From: Nodosilinea foveolarum | GTDB lineage: Bacteria > Cyanobacteriota > Cyanobacteriia > Phormidesmidales > Phormidesmidaceae | Assembly (NCBI GenBank): GCA_003242035.1 | Contig: QBMC01000018.1 | Location: 1-44,502 of the forward strand | Direction: 5' to 3' | Length of the DNA stretch: 44,502 bases | Shown: in pieces, positions 18,153 to 27,634 of the stretch | Position numbering within the stretch: position 1 is the first letter of the stretch | Layout of the letters: each line of letters starts with the position of its first letter | Notes under the pieces: generated by a model | Seen by the model: the letters and a program-made list of their open reading frames with translations, nothing else | The model's database searches: none | Told to the model about the DNA's origin: nothing | Position numbers and translations under genes: made by a program

Positions 18153-19223
18153 CTAAAAGGTTTGAGCGGCGATCGCCCCAACGGGCAAAACGATACTAAA
18201 CTCAGTCCCTTTTGTCAGGGTCGAAGTGCAGCGCAGATCGCCGCTGTGTTTTTCAATCATAATCTGACGGGCAATCGACAGCCCTAAGCCGGTGCCTTTA
18301 CCCACCGCTTTAGTGGTGTAGGCGTGTTTGAATATCTGAGCGCGTACTGATTCTGGCATCCCCCCAGCATTGTCGGAGATCCGAATCAGCACGTTACTTT
18401 CCCGCTGTTCTGTAAAAATCGTAATCGTGGGTTTTAGCGTCAACCGTTCGTCAAAAGCGTCAACTGCGTTTGCCAGGATATTCATAAATACCTGATTGAG
18501 CTGTCCTGGATAGCAAAGCACAGCCGGTAAACCGCCGTAGGCTTTCACAACTTCCACCGCACCTCAGTTGTCTTGTGCTTTGAGTCGATGTTGCAAAATG
18601 AGTAAGGTACTGTCTAATCCGGTATGCAGATCAAACTCGCTTTTGTGCTCGGTGTCGCGGCGGGCAAAGGTGCGTAAAGAATTGCTGATGGCTCGAATGC
18701 GATCGCTGCTCACCGTCATAGACTGCACCATCTTAGGCAAATCTACTTTGAGATAGTCAAGGTCAATATCTTCAGCATGATCTTCAATCTGCTCGTTGAC
18801 ACTGGGCGACACCTGTTGATACAGAGCAATGTGCTCTAACAAATGATTGCTATAGTCTTGAACAAAGCTGAGGTTATTCACAATGCAGCCCATAGGATTG
18901 TTAATCTCATGAGCCACACCAGTAGAAAGCCCTAAGACCTTGTGGTCGTTGTCGGCTAAGGCCGTCATAAAGATCACCGGAATCGCCATCGTCGCAGCAT
19001 TCTCTTTGAGTCGGCGACAGGTCTCAAATCAGTCGATTCCTGGCATCATGACATCGAGCAAAATTAGCATCGGCATTGCGCGATCGCACTGCAACAAAGC
19101 GTCTTCACCGTCCACCGCAATCCGAACGGCATAGCCTGCGCCTTTCAAAGTAGTAGAAAGAACAGATAGATTATCTGGGTTGTCATCAACAATTAAAATA
19201 AACTCTGGATTGCTATGTTTCAT
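18153..19223 (-). pseudogene. Degraded response regulator-histidine kinase fusion
   Basis: All pieces lie in one frame but are interrupted by two TGA codons. The receiver starts at 19223 (FILIVDDNPDN, then LILLDVMMPGID). It meets TGA at 19029-19031 where relatives have Gly of 'PGxDGFE', then continues FETCRRLKENA...VIFMTALADN. At KVLGLSTG it jumps directly to VAHEINNPMGCIVNN, the H-box of a kinase, so the end of the receiver and the linker are deleted. A second TGA (18564-18566) stands after RLKAQDN. The ATPase region then carries the N box (GQLNQVFMNILANAVDAF) and GTGLGLSIARQI. The product would not be functional. It follows the larger broken kinase by 43 bases. Confidence 0.88.
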
Positions 19224-19266
19224 TAAGTTTCAGAATGTATGGTTTTCTGTTCTATTCCGTTGAGGT

Positions 19267-22038
19267 TCAATCGTCCTCACTCACCATCTGTTGAATAAAT
19301 GTCCTGATCTGTTTCACCTGAAAGCGTTCTGCCATAGAGGTGACAGTATCGGCAAATCCTTGATACTGACTATCTAGCTGTTGCGCTTCTTGGATAATGC
19401 CATCTAAATCTCCTGCAAGTGCCATATCAGCAAACTGGGCCAGTATTTCTGGCGTAGGCGTCACTGAAACATCCCCGGTAGACGTTATTTCACTATCGGA
19501 TTTTGACTCAGGGGGCGCTTCGTATTGCCATTCCAGCTTTAGATAGGTTTTCAGTACACCGAGTAGTTCATCAGCCTGCACAGGCTTTGCCAAAAACTCA
19601 TTGGCTCCTGCCTCCAAGCTTCTGTGCTGATCAACTTCAAACACGCTGGCTGAAGAGGCAATCACTGGAATGGTTTTCAACTCAGGCCGTGATGACAGCG
19701 CTTTGATCAACTCAAAGCCATCCATCACTGGCATCACCAAGTCCGTGATAATCACCCCAAAGGTTCGAGCAGATTGAACAAAACCGAGCGGTTTTCCCAA
19801 CGGTCATCAACCACTAGCACTGTGCGCCTATCCCCTTCATAGCCCACAATTGTGCCCTTGTTTTTATCAAGGGTGGTGACCGTCCAGTCTTTAGCTTCTG
19901 GCAGAATCATCTCAAAGCTGAAGGTGCTGCCCACGTTAGCCTCGCTTTCAATACTGAGCTGGCTGCCCATCATGCCAATGATTTGAGTGCTGATGGCTAG
20001 ACCCAATCCTGTACCCGCTTGCTTGCGGGTATCGTCACCCACTTGCTCAAACGGCTGACAAATTTTTTCAATTTGGGCTGGGTTCATACCCACACCCGTA
20101 TCCGTAATTTCAAAGCGCAAACAGACTGATCCCTCTGGGGCGCTGCCTTCTCCCAGTAGCACTCGAAATTTCACCTGCCCAGCATCGGTAAATTTAATGG
20201 CGTTGCCTAAAAGATTAATCAGCACCTGCCGTAATCGCTTTTCGTCGGCTGTGATGCCTAGCGATAGCTGTTTATCAATATCGTAGACAAACTCAATGCC
20301 TTTTTGCTCTGCCCGCACCCGACAAATTTCAGCGACGCTTTGAGCAAAAGCAGGAAGATAGAAGTCCTTAAATAAAGCTCCATTTTACGCGCTTCAATTT
20401 TGAAAAGATCGAGAATATCGTCAATCAGGTTCAGCAGATGGTTACCGCACTGATAAACGATATCTATGCCTTTTCTACCTTTCTCCGAGAGTGCTTCAGA
20501 CCGTTGCAAAATTTGGGCGTAGCCTAGAATGCCATTGAGCAGGGTACGCAGTTCGTGGCTCATGCTGGCGAGAAAGTCACTTTTCGCATTGTTGGCGCTA
20601 TCAGCAGATTCTTTGGCCGCTTTGAGTTCGGTCGTACGTTCTTCTACTCGAACTTCTAGCTCTGCTTTTGATTTCTCAAGTTTGTCGAATGATTCTCGTA
20701 GTTGCTGGGCCATGCGGTTGAAGGCGCGCCCTAGCTTAGGAACGGTCAATCAACTACTGTCGCATTCTAAAAATAGACTGGTAAGCGGCACGGTACTTAA
20801 GATATATGTTGTGCGACAGTCATTTATGAGCCGTTCCTTAGCGGTTTCTTCGGTGCCCTGAATATCTACGGTTTGATTGAGCTGGCCGCGAGCGATCGCC
20901 TGACTAGCCGCTTGAAGCTGAAGAACTGGCTTGACAACCCATCGGGCAGTTGCAATACCGGCTGCGATCACCCCGGCTAGCGACGCCATACACAGCAAAA
21001 TAGTCGTCCGGCGGCTGGCATTAATTTGTGCCATAAAGTCAGCCTCCGGAATCGCTAACACGACCAACCAATCAAGCCCTAAATCGTCTTGCCAAGGTGC
21101 AACTTGTACATAATGAGGCACACCCTCTACTTCCCACTCCAACAGTCGAGGCTCTGTCAGCTCAGAGAGATCGCCAAAGGTTGTTGCTAACTGCTGAGCA
21201 ACGGCGCTTACCGTCTCATCTGCACTTTCCGTAGCTGGCAAGCGCTCTCCAACACCCTCTATTAGTTTATAGGGTTTCTCTGCCACAGAGTTGACTACCA
21301 TCAAGCCGTCGCGCTCTATGATAAAAGCCTTGCCTGATTTCTCAATTTCTAACGTCCTTAAGAAGTCATTCACCTGCGCAAGGTTAGTATCGACGCCCAT
21401 CGCCCCGATAAACTCGCCTTCGGCATTGAGCACCGGGTAGCCCGCAGGCACAGACATAATATCCAAATTGGTTTCCCAGGTATAAATATCGCCCCAGCCT
21501 GGTTTCAGATTTTCTTTGGAGTAGGTATACCATGCTTCCAAACGCGGATCGAACTCACCTTCTTCTAAGAGTTCAGTGCGGTTGCCTAGTTCATCAGTAG
21601 CGTACTGATAGGTAATACCCGGCTTACCGTAAGGAACTTCCTCTATTTTGTAAACGCCATCACCATAGTCACCGGCCCCCACATATTCACCGTTAACAGT
21701 GCCGTACTGGATGTAGTTCACGCCATGTAGCTGAGCTTGCCGCCAAAAGTATCGACCTGTCGCCTCAAAATCATTGAGATCAACCATCTGCAAATCTACT
21801 ATCTCGCCGTTGAGCTGGTTGATCTCTTTAGGGGTTGCCAGGTAGCTATCTAGCTGCTGATGGATGCGTTCGCCAACTTCTTCTGAGAGCTGACCGGCGA
21901 GGTCGTCAACAGCATTGTGACTATTTCTGAATGAAAGCCACCCCACTAGTCCGGCTACACCCGCAATTTGTAAAATGAAGGGAAGAACGAGCACGGGTCC
22001 TAAAGGTAGACGTTTAGATTAGGGGAAGAGGCTTCCAT
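19267..22038 (-). pseudogene. Degraded hybrid sensor histidine kinase (Cache-HAMP-HisKA-HATPase-REC)
   Basis: This is a large membrane sensor kinase read from 22038 down. A periplasmic Cache-type sensor (about 21900-21050) is flanked by hydrophobic segments, followed by HAMP, H box (ASMSHELRTLLNGILGYAQ, where Pro is usual before LN), ATPase (VLINLLGNAIKF, ITDTGVGM, GTGLGLAIS), receiver (ITDLVMPVMDGFE) and a short tail. Lesions: a likely one-base loss near 22019 separates ATG 22038 from the main frame. A 97-bp MITE in the HAMP region brings in a stop at 20750-20752. One A is lost near 20370. Inside the receiver, the segment after LFNLLEPLG is deleted out of frame near 19770. The cluster must once have been a two-gene signalling unit. 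Confidence 0.9.
20740..20836. mobile_element. 97-bp MITE with imperfect terminal inverted repeats, inserted in the HAMP region of the sensor kinase
   Basis: The left end reads GAACGGTCA...ACTGTCGCA. The right end, reverse-complemented, reads GAACGGCTCA...ACTGTCGCA, giving about 25 bp of imperfect terminal repeats. The 5-bp target duplication CTTAG flanks it at 20735-20739 and 20837-20841. Removing the element plus one duplication (102 bp) restores an uninterrupted HAMP coding sequence (GTEETAKLGRAFNRMAQQL). It codes for nothing and must have been mobilised by a transposase elsewhere. Confidence 0.9.
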
Positions 22039-22212
22039 GAGTTATTTCAAAAAGTGTAATAGCATTTTCACAATACCCATTCTGCTTCTACACCTTGTGA
22101 ACCCTCAATCGAAATCCAAATAATCAACAGACTGAATAAACCTGATAGGACGACTTGGCAAATGGTGCATACTGCGTCTAGCAAAAGTGTTCAATCTTTC
22201 GAGTAGCGACCC

Positions 22213-23136
22213 ATGACTCTCCCCAATTTTTTGATTTTTGGCGTTCAAAAAGCGGGAACCACCTCTGTTTACAATTACCTAAAGCAGCATCCGCAGGTAT
22301 ACACCAGTCCCGTAAAAGAGACGGAATTTATGAGCCGCGAGTCGGCTAGAAAGCCAGCGCTGCTGACGCCTGAGGACAAACTCGGGCTAACTAAAGGAGG
22401 ACGCCAAAAGATTGTCACTATCGAACGCTACGAGGCGCTATTTGAGCAGGCTGGAAACGCGATCGCCCTCGGAGAAGCCTCACCCAACTACCTTTTTGCT
22501 CACCAGCAGGCAGTCCCCAATATTCAAACCTACACCCCCAACGCCAAGCTGATCGCCATTCTGCGCAATCCGGTAGAACGAGCCTATTCCGACTATTTAA
22601 TGTCCCTGCGACAGGTGGTGGGCAATCGCAAGTCCTTAGCCGAGCAGGTTGAAACCAGCGGGCAGACCTCCCACACACTGCTCAAAGGACTGTACTACGA
22701 AGGCACCCGGCACTTTTTAGACGCCTTTGGCCCAGAACAGGTAAAGATTTTTCTTTTTGGCGACCTGCGTAAAGATAGCGCTGGACTGATGCGCGAGCTG
22801 TACGAGTTCATCGGCGTAGACAGCCGCTTTGAAGCCAACACCCAGCAGCAAAGCCAGACCGCAGAGGTGCCCAAAAATTCAACCATTAATCGGCTTTTAC
22901 GAACGAGAAACCCGTTGAGAACAGGGGCTGCCAAAGTACTTAGAGCCGTCGTGAGTGAAGACCATCGCCAGAAACTGCGATCGCAACTGATCGCAGCCAA
23001 CTCCCAGAGCAAAGAAAAGCTACCCCTAACCCACGAAGAACGCCAGCTACTAGAAGACTATTACCGCGAAGACATTTTGCAATTGCAGACACTTTTAAAC
23101 CGCGACCTATCGCACTGGTTTAAAGCCAATCGCTAG
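22213..23136 (+). CDS. Sulfotransferase (PAPS-dependent)
   Basis: This is a 307-residue cytoplasmic enzyme of the classical sulfotransferase fold. The 5'-phosphosulfate loop is at residues 11-24 (QKAGTTSVYNYLKQHP). The 3'-phosphate-binding segment is near residue 115 (LIAILRNPVERAYSDYLMSL), and KIFLFGDLRKDSAGLMRELYEFIGV follows in the C-terminal half. It transfers sulfate from PAPS to a hydroxyl or amine acceptor, probably a carbohydrate. Its location about 2.2 kb before the exopolysaccharide locus suggests, but does not prove, a role in polysaccharide sulfation. The start is the ATG at 22213. Confidence 0.9.
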   Translation: MTLPNFLIFGVQKAGTTSVYNYLKQHPQVYTSPVKETEFMSRESARKPALLTPEDKLGLTKGGRQKIVTIERYEALFEQAGNAIALGEASPNYLFAHQQAVPNIQTYTPNAKLIAILRNPVERAYSDYLMSLRQVVGNRKSLAEQVETSGQTSHTLLKGLYYEGTRHFLDAFGPEQVKIFLFGDLRKDSAGLMRELYEFIGVDSRFEANTQQQSQTAEVPKNSTINRLLRTRNPLRTGAAKVLRAVVSEDHRQKLRSQLIAANSQSKEKLPLTHEERQLLEDYYREDILQLQTLLNRDLSHWFKANR

Positions 23137-23182
23137 CCCTACTGACCCAAAAACTACCGCATCCAATCAGCGAAAGTACTAT

Positions 23183-23329
23183 TTAATACATCCAAGATCC
23201 TAGAAAACTCACTGGCGCAGGAATCATTTCACCGCGAAAATCTAGTATTTGAACCAGCAACAAATAACCCACCGCCAACAAAATAGACAGTGCACCTGTG
23301 ATAATAGCCACAATCTTTGAACGATCCAT
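23183..23329 (-). CDS. 48-residue single-span membrane peptide
   Basis: A short open frame begins at the ATG at 23327-23329 with AGGAG seven bases upstream. The peptide starts MDRSKIVAIITGALSILLAV, continues through a hydrophobic helix (about residues 6-28) and ends with a polar tail, FRGEMIPAPVSFLGSWMY. Similar peptides, with a short basic start, one span and a 'D-x-RG-x-x-x-PAP' tail, seem to be widespread in cyanobacteria. The function is unknown to me. It is convergent with the sulfotransferase gene. Confidence 0.72.
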   Translation of the reverse strand: MDRSKIVAIITGALSILLAVGYLLLVQILDFRGEMIPAPVSFLGSWMY

Positions 23330-23525
23330 CGGCATCTCCTAAACGTCTAAACAAAAGTCTGAACTATCGAATCTAAACCATTAGCTTGCAACCAACTCGC
23401 GCTAGCCTGCAATGCAACGTAAGCACTCACCGCTGACGCTGCTAGATTCGTAATGACATCATCCCTTCCTCCTCTCAATTTCGTCTACCTGAATTCTTCA
23501 TTTGCTATCGACTAGCACCTGCTTT

Positions 23526-24596
23526 ATGAACGAGGCTTCTACTCCCCACTCTATCAATTCAGCCGCATCAGCCTCCCAGTCAATTGTGCACACACCCACT
23601 ATCATCAAGACCCAAGACTTACGAAAGGTCTATCGCACAGGATTTTGGCTAAAAGCTGCGCCTCCTTCCTTAAAGCAATGCTCGCTAGAAATATATAGAG
23701 GTGAAACCTTTGGGCTGCTCGGCCCTAACGGTGCCGGTAAAACAACGCTGCTAAAGCTTCTACTAGGCATTATCCGCCCCACCGCCGGAGAAGCCAGCCT
23801 GATGGGTCAACCCGCTGGCGATAGCGCCACCAAAGCGCGAATTGGCTACCTGCCCGAAAATCCCTACTTTTACGACTATCTCACTGGCTGGGAGTTTTTG
23901 AACTACACAGCGGGCCTGTTCGGGCTTTCGGGCAAAACAAAAAATCGCCGCATTGCCGACCTGCTCGACCTAGTGCAGCTCGACCGGCACTCTGCCACCA
24001 AAAAGCAGATGCGCCGCTATTCCAAAGGGATGTTGCAGCGAGTTGGCATGGCGCAGGCACTGATTAATGACCCAGAAATTGTATTTTTGGACGAACCCAT
24101 GTCGGGCCTAGATCCCACGGGGCGCTTTCAGGTTAGAGAAATTATTTTGTCGCTAAAAGAACAGGGGAAAACCTTATTTTTTAATAGCCACGTGCTTTCT
24201 GATGTTGAGATGATTTGCGATCGCATTGCCATTCTCGACAAAGGCGAAATCGTCTGCATGGGCGCAATTGACAAGCTACTGGGCAACCCCGCCTACTACC
24301 GCGTAAAAGGCCGAGGCGGTAGCCTAGACATTTTAGACCGATGGCTGCGAGACATCACCTTTGAAGGCGGTTTTTGGCAGGGCACCCTCTACGAAAATCC
24401 CTTTGAATTTATGGCCACCGCCCGCCTGATGAACGCCACCGTCACCAAGCTGGCCGTCGCGAAGCCCACTCTCGAAGAGTTCTTTATGGCGCAAATTCAG
24501 CAGCAGCGAGCCATTGCCACCCAAGCCGAAGCAGAAAACCGGATCGCCGCAAAACCGTCCAAGCGCAGGCGGCTCTTAGGTAAACTAAGTGCTTAA
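23526..24596 (+). CDS. ABC transporter ATP-binding protein
   Basis: This ATPase of about 356 residues has Walker A (GPNGAGKTT) near residue 68, signature RYSKGMLQRVGMAQAL near 160, Walker B with FLDEPMSGLDPTG, and switch histidine in FFNSHVLSDVE. A long N-terminal Ser/Thr/Ala-rich tail and a C-terminal extension of about 90 residues ending in basic residues are present. No permease gene is adjacent, so its partner is elsewhere. The ATG at 23526 is preferred over the upstream TTG (23502). It is of the CcmA/gliding-type ABC-2 ATPase group. dut follows 24 bases later. Confidence 0.88.
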   Translation: MNEASTPHSINSAASASQSIVHTPTIIKTQDLRKVYRTGFWLKAAPPSLKQCSLEIYRGETFGLLGPNGAGKTTLLKLLLGIIRPTAGEASLMGQPAGDSATKARIGYLPENPYFYDYLTGWEFLNYTAGLFGLSGKTKNRRIADLLDLVQLDRHSATKKQMRRYSKGMLQRVGMAQALINDPEIVFLDEPMSGLDPTGRFQVREIILSLKEQGKTLFFNSHVLSDVEMICDRIAILDKGEIVCMGAIDKLLGNPAYYRVKGRGGSLDILDRWLRDITFEGGFWQGTLYENPFEFMATARLMNATVTKLAVAKPTLEEFFMAQIQQQRAIATQAEAENRIAAKPSKRRRLLGKLSA

Positions 24597-24620
24597 TTAA
24601 GCAAAGCAGCTCAGACGACG

Positions 24621-25049
24621 ATGAAAATTAAGGTTACTCAGCTAACGGAGGCCGCTCAGCTACCGGCTTACGAGCACGAAGGGGATTCGGGTATGGATTT
24701 GCGGGCGATCGCTCCCCATACCATCGCACCCGGCGAAACAGCGCTAATTAAAACCGGCCTCGCCATTGAGCTACCGGCCAACACCGAAGCTCAGGTAAGG
24801 CCCAGAAGCGGCCTAGCGCTAAAGCACAGCATAACGGTACTTAACACCCCAGGCACAGTAGACGCCAGCTACAGAGGAGAAATTGCCGCAATCTTGATTA
24901 ATCATGGCAAGCAGCCATTTCAGATCGAACCCGGTATGCGCATTGCCCAGATGGTCATCGCCCCCATCATTCGCGCCGACATTGAACGAGTAGACACGCT
25001 ATCCAAATCAAATCGAGGAAAAGGTGGCTTTGGCTCTACCGGCGCATAA
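24621..25049 (+). CDS. dut: dUTP diphosphatase (dUTPase)
   Basis: This enzyme hydrolyses dUTP to dUMP and pyrophosphate, keeping uracil out of DNA and supplying dTMP synthesis. At 142 residues it is the standard trimeric dUTPase length. All five conserved motifs are visible in order: GDSGMDLRA (near 21), [10 protein letters not shown] (near 61), [11 protein letters not shown] with the stacking Tyr (near 84), [10 protein letters not shown] (near 110) and the glycine-rich C-terminal GKGGFGSTG. It follows the ABC ATPase gene by 24 bases and may share its transcript. Confidence 0.96.
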   Translation: MKIKVTQLTEAAQLPAYEHEGDSGMDLRAIAPHTIAPGETALIKTGLAIELPANTEAQVRPRSGLALKHSITVLNTPGTVDASYRGEIAAILINHGKQPFQIEPGMRIAQMVIAPIIRADIERVDTLSKSNRGKGGFGSTGA

Positions 25050-25350
25050 GCAGCCGGATAAAACCGTCAACCCAAAGAACCTATTGAAGCCAGGGCGGCT
25101 CTAACCTGACCCCACAGGCTCAGCTAGCAGCCACTCGAAAAACTTCATCAACTCTTTATAGACAACCCAGTTTTATAAAGTTACGTACTTTCACTGAATT
25201 TGTAGCATCAGAATGGCGATATTTTCTGGAACATTCATTGAATTCACATAGACTATACGAAGTATGTTCTCTACCTATAGCCATTAAGTCTCGCCATACG
25301 CCAGACGACTTTTCCGCTTTCTCACAGGATTCGATTTACCTCTAAAACTT
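25050..25350. other. 301-bp AT-rich gap before the exopolysaccharide locus
   Basis: No gene is seen. The second half is markedly AT-rich and is the likely promoter region for the Wzc-type gene and those after it. I could not choose one set of promoter boxes with confidence. Confidence 0.4.
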
Positions 25351-27609
25351 ATGCCGCAAAAAGAGCTTGAGATAGACTTTCAAAAATATTGGCTAGTTTT
25401 GAAACGGCACTGGCTGCTCGCGCTAGCCGTTTGCGGCTTAACCACAGCGGCAGCCGCCTTTTTAGGCAGTACCCAAGCGTTGCTTTATAAGGCTGAGGGT
25501 AAGCTTCTATTCGAATCATCCAAGCCAGTTACGGCTATCGTGGGCCTCGATACTGGCGAAGGCAACCTGACGCCGCTAACCAGCCAATCCAACCCACTAG
25601 ATACCCAGGTTGAAATTTTTCTCTCTAAGCCCATTGCAGAAAAAGTCATTAACCAGCTCAAAATCGAAGACAGCGAAGGCGCTCCACTAGAGGCTAATGC
25701 GCTTTTACAAGACATGAGCGTGCGGGCAATACCGGGAACGGACGTGTTGGCAGTCTCCTACGAGTCCACCAGTCCAGCGCTGGCACAAGCAGTTGTCAAT
25801 GCGATGATGGCAGCCTTTATTCAAGCAAACGTGCAGGCTAACCGAACCGCTGCGATCGCTGCTCAAAGCTTTGTCGCCTCACAGCTACCAGCCTCTAAAG
25901 CCAAAGTCGGCAAAATTGAATCTGATTTGCGAGCGTTCAAAGAAGCTAACGGCATTGTAAACCTTGAGGAAGAATCGCAAAACACGGTCAAAACCCTTTC
26001 TACCGTCACCGATTCGATCACTCAGCTTAGGTCAGACTTGGCCGATAAAAACGCTCAATTTGCCCAGATTCAGCAGCAGCTCCGACTGAATCCTCAAGAA
26101 GCCTATGCGGTCGGACTCGTCAGTGAATCGCCGGGTGTTCAAGAGGTGATTACGACCCTGCAAGCAGTGCAGTCGCAGCTTGCGATCGCCCTAACTCGCT
26201 ATCGCGAAGGCCACCCCGAAATTGCCAGTCTCCGCAGCCAAGAAGTTGCGCTGCTTACGCTCTTGCAAACTCGCGTGGGCCTAGCGTTAGGCTCCGACCA
26301 AATCGCGCTGCCTGACGACGATCTGCAAGCAGGAGAGCTAGAGCAAAGCCTAATTCTGTCATTCTTACAGCTAGATGCCGAAAGAGCAGGCTTACAGCAG
26401 CGGCTTAACCAGCTCACCTCCGCGCAGGCTGCTCAGCAGTCTAGAGCGCAACTGCTACCTGGCCTCGAAAAAAGGAACAGAGAGTTAGAGCGAGAGCTAG
26501 ACGCTGCGCAAACCACTTACGAAACCCTGTTAGCTAGCCGTCAACAAGCGCAGGTACTGGAAAAGCAGGACGTGGGCAACGCTCGCACCATTTCGCTAGC
26601 CGACTTACCCGAAGAATCTATATCGCCTGCTCTAAAGCTGTATCTACTCGCAGGCGGTGTGGTTGGTGCTTTGTTGGGAATTGCGATCGCCTTCCTAGCC
26701 GACTTACTAGAAACCTCCGTCAAGACCGTAACCGAAGGACAAAAGCTCTACGACTACCCGCTACTCGGCGTGATTCCCGACTGGCGCAAGCGCACCGCCC
26801 GCAACCGAGAGCTAGACGCCCCACGCATTATCGTCAAGCAGCGGCACAGAGTCCCCCTAGTCGAGTCCTATCAATCGCTACAGGCTAACCTGAAGTTCTC
26901 CTATTTTGACGGTTCGCTCAAGGCGATTACGGTTACGAGTGCAGTCGGCGGAGAAGGCAAATCCGAGATCTCCGCTAACCTAGCTTTAACGCTCGCCCAG
27001 CTAGGTCACTCAGTGCTGCTGATAGACGCAGATATGCGCAGCCCCATTCAGCATCACATTTGGGATATTTCTAACCTCAAAGGTCTCAGTAACCTGGTGG
27101 CTGGGCAGCTACCGCTGAAGCAGGCCATTGTCCGACAAGAGCCAAATCTGCATCTGCTGCCCGCCGGATCGATTCCACCCAACCCACTGGCCATTATCGA
27201 GTCTAAACGCATGGCTTCTATGCTGGAAGTCTTTAAGCAAACCTACGACTACATCATTATCGACTCCCCCCCGCTATTAGGATTGGCCGATACGCTCACG
27301 CTAGGCCGCATCAGCGACGGCGTTCTATTAGCAATGCGTCCTGGCGTGGTAGATAGCGGCAGCATTCGAGCGGTCAAGCAGCTACTAGGACAGTCGCAGT
27401 CGAAGCAGCGTATTTTAGGCATTGTGGCCAACGGCATTGATGATCGCAATGGGCCAGAGCGATATTTCTACCACAGCCAGGAATACGTAGCCGATACCCA
27501 GTGGCAAAATGCAGAAGATCTCGAAGCCGCAAACCGCTATCAAAAGGACTCCTCAGCAGAAACCAGGGTAAAGGTAGAGGCCCACGGGGGAGACAACGAC
27601 TTACGCTAA
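25351..27609 (+). CDS. Wzc-type polysaccharide co-polymerase with tyrosine autokinase domain
   Basis: This 752-residue inner-membrane protein controls chain length and export in Wzx/Wzy-type polysaccharide synthesis. The N-terminal Wzz domain begins near residue 8, with a first span at about 16-38. A long periplasmic coiled-coil region follows (about 170-410), and the second span is at about 425-448. The cytoplasmic BY-kinase domain has Walker A (SAVGGEGKSEIS, about 530-541), Walker A' (LLIDADMRSP) and Walker B (YIIIDSPPLLGLADTL). The C-terminal tail holds a few scattered tyrosines (RYFYHSQEY) and not a dense cluster, so autophosphorylation sites are few. It is the first gene of the locus. 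Confidence 0.93.
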   Translation: MPQKELEIDFQKYWLVLKRHWLLALAVCGLTTAAAAFLGSTQALLYKAEGKLLFESSKPVTAIVGLDTGEGNLTPLTSQSNPLDTQVEIFLSKPIAEKVINQLKIEDSEGAPLEANALLQDMSVRAIPGTDVLAVSYESTSPALAQAVVNAMMAAFIQANVQANRTAAIAAQSFVASQLPASKAKVGKIESDLRAFKEANGIVNLEEESQNTVKTLSTVTDSITQLRSDLADKNAQFAQIQQQLRLNPQEAYAVGLVSESPGVQEVITTLQAVQSQLAIALTRYREGHPEIASLRSQEVALLTLLQTRVGLALGSDQIALPDDDLQAGELEQSLILSFLQLDAERAGLQQRLNQLTSAQAAQQSRAQLLPGLEKRNRELERELDAAQTTYETLLASRQQAQVLEKQDVGNARTISLADLPEESISPALKLYLLAGGVVGALLGIAIAFLADLLETSVKTVTEGQKLYDYPLLGVIPDWRKRTARNRELDAPRIIVKQRHRVPLVESYQSLQANLKFSYFDGSLKAITVTSAVGGEGKSEISANLALTLAQLGHSVLLIDADMRSPIQHHIWDISNLKGLSNLVAGQLPLKQAIVRQEPNLHLLPAGSIPPNPLAIIESKRMASMLEVFKQTYDYIIIDSPPLLGLADTLTLGRISDGVLLAMRPGVVDSGSIRAVKQLLGQSQSKQRILGIVANGIDDRNGPERYFYHSQEYVADTQWQNAEDLEAANRYQKDSSAETRVKVEAHGGDNDLR

Positions 27610-27634
27610 CCTTACTTTCTACCAGTACCCGTCA

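Noticed and set aside
18564-19031. In-frame TGA codons as programmed recoding (selenocysteine or read-through)
   Set aside because: They replace Gly (GGA) and Arg (CGA) sites in a gene that also has a domain-removing deletion, next to a gene with several other lesions. Decay explains them all, and no recoding structure is seen.
25250-25266. loxP-like half site (TATACGAAGTAT)
   Set aside because: Only one imperfect arm is present, without spacer or second arm, and no recombinase gene is nearby. Chance match in AT-rich DNA.
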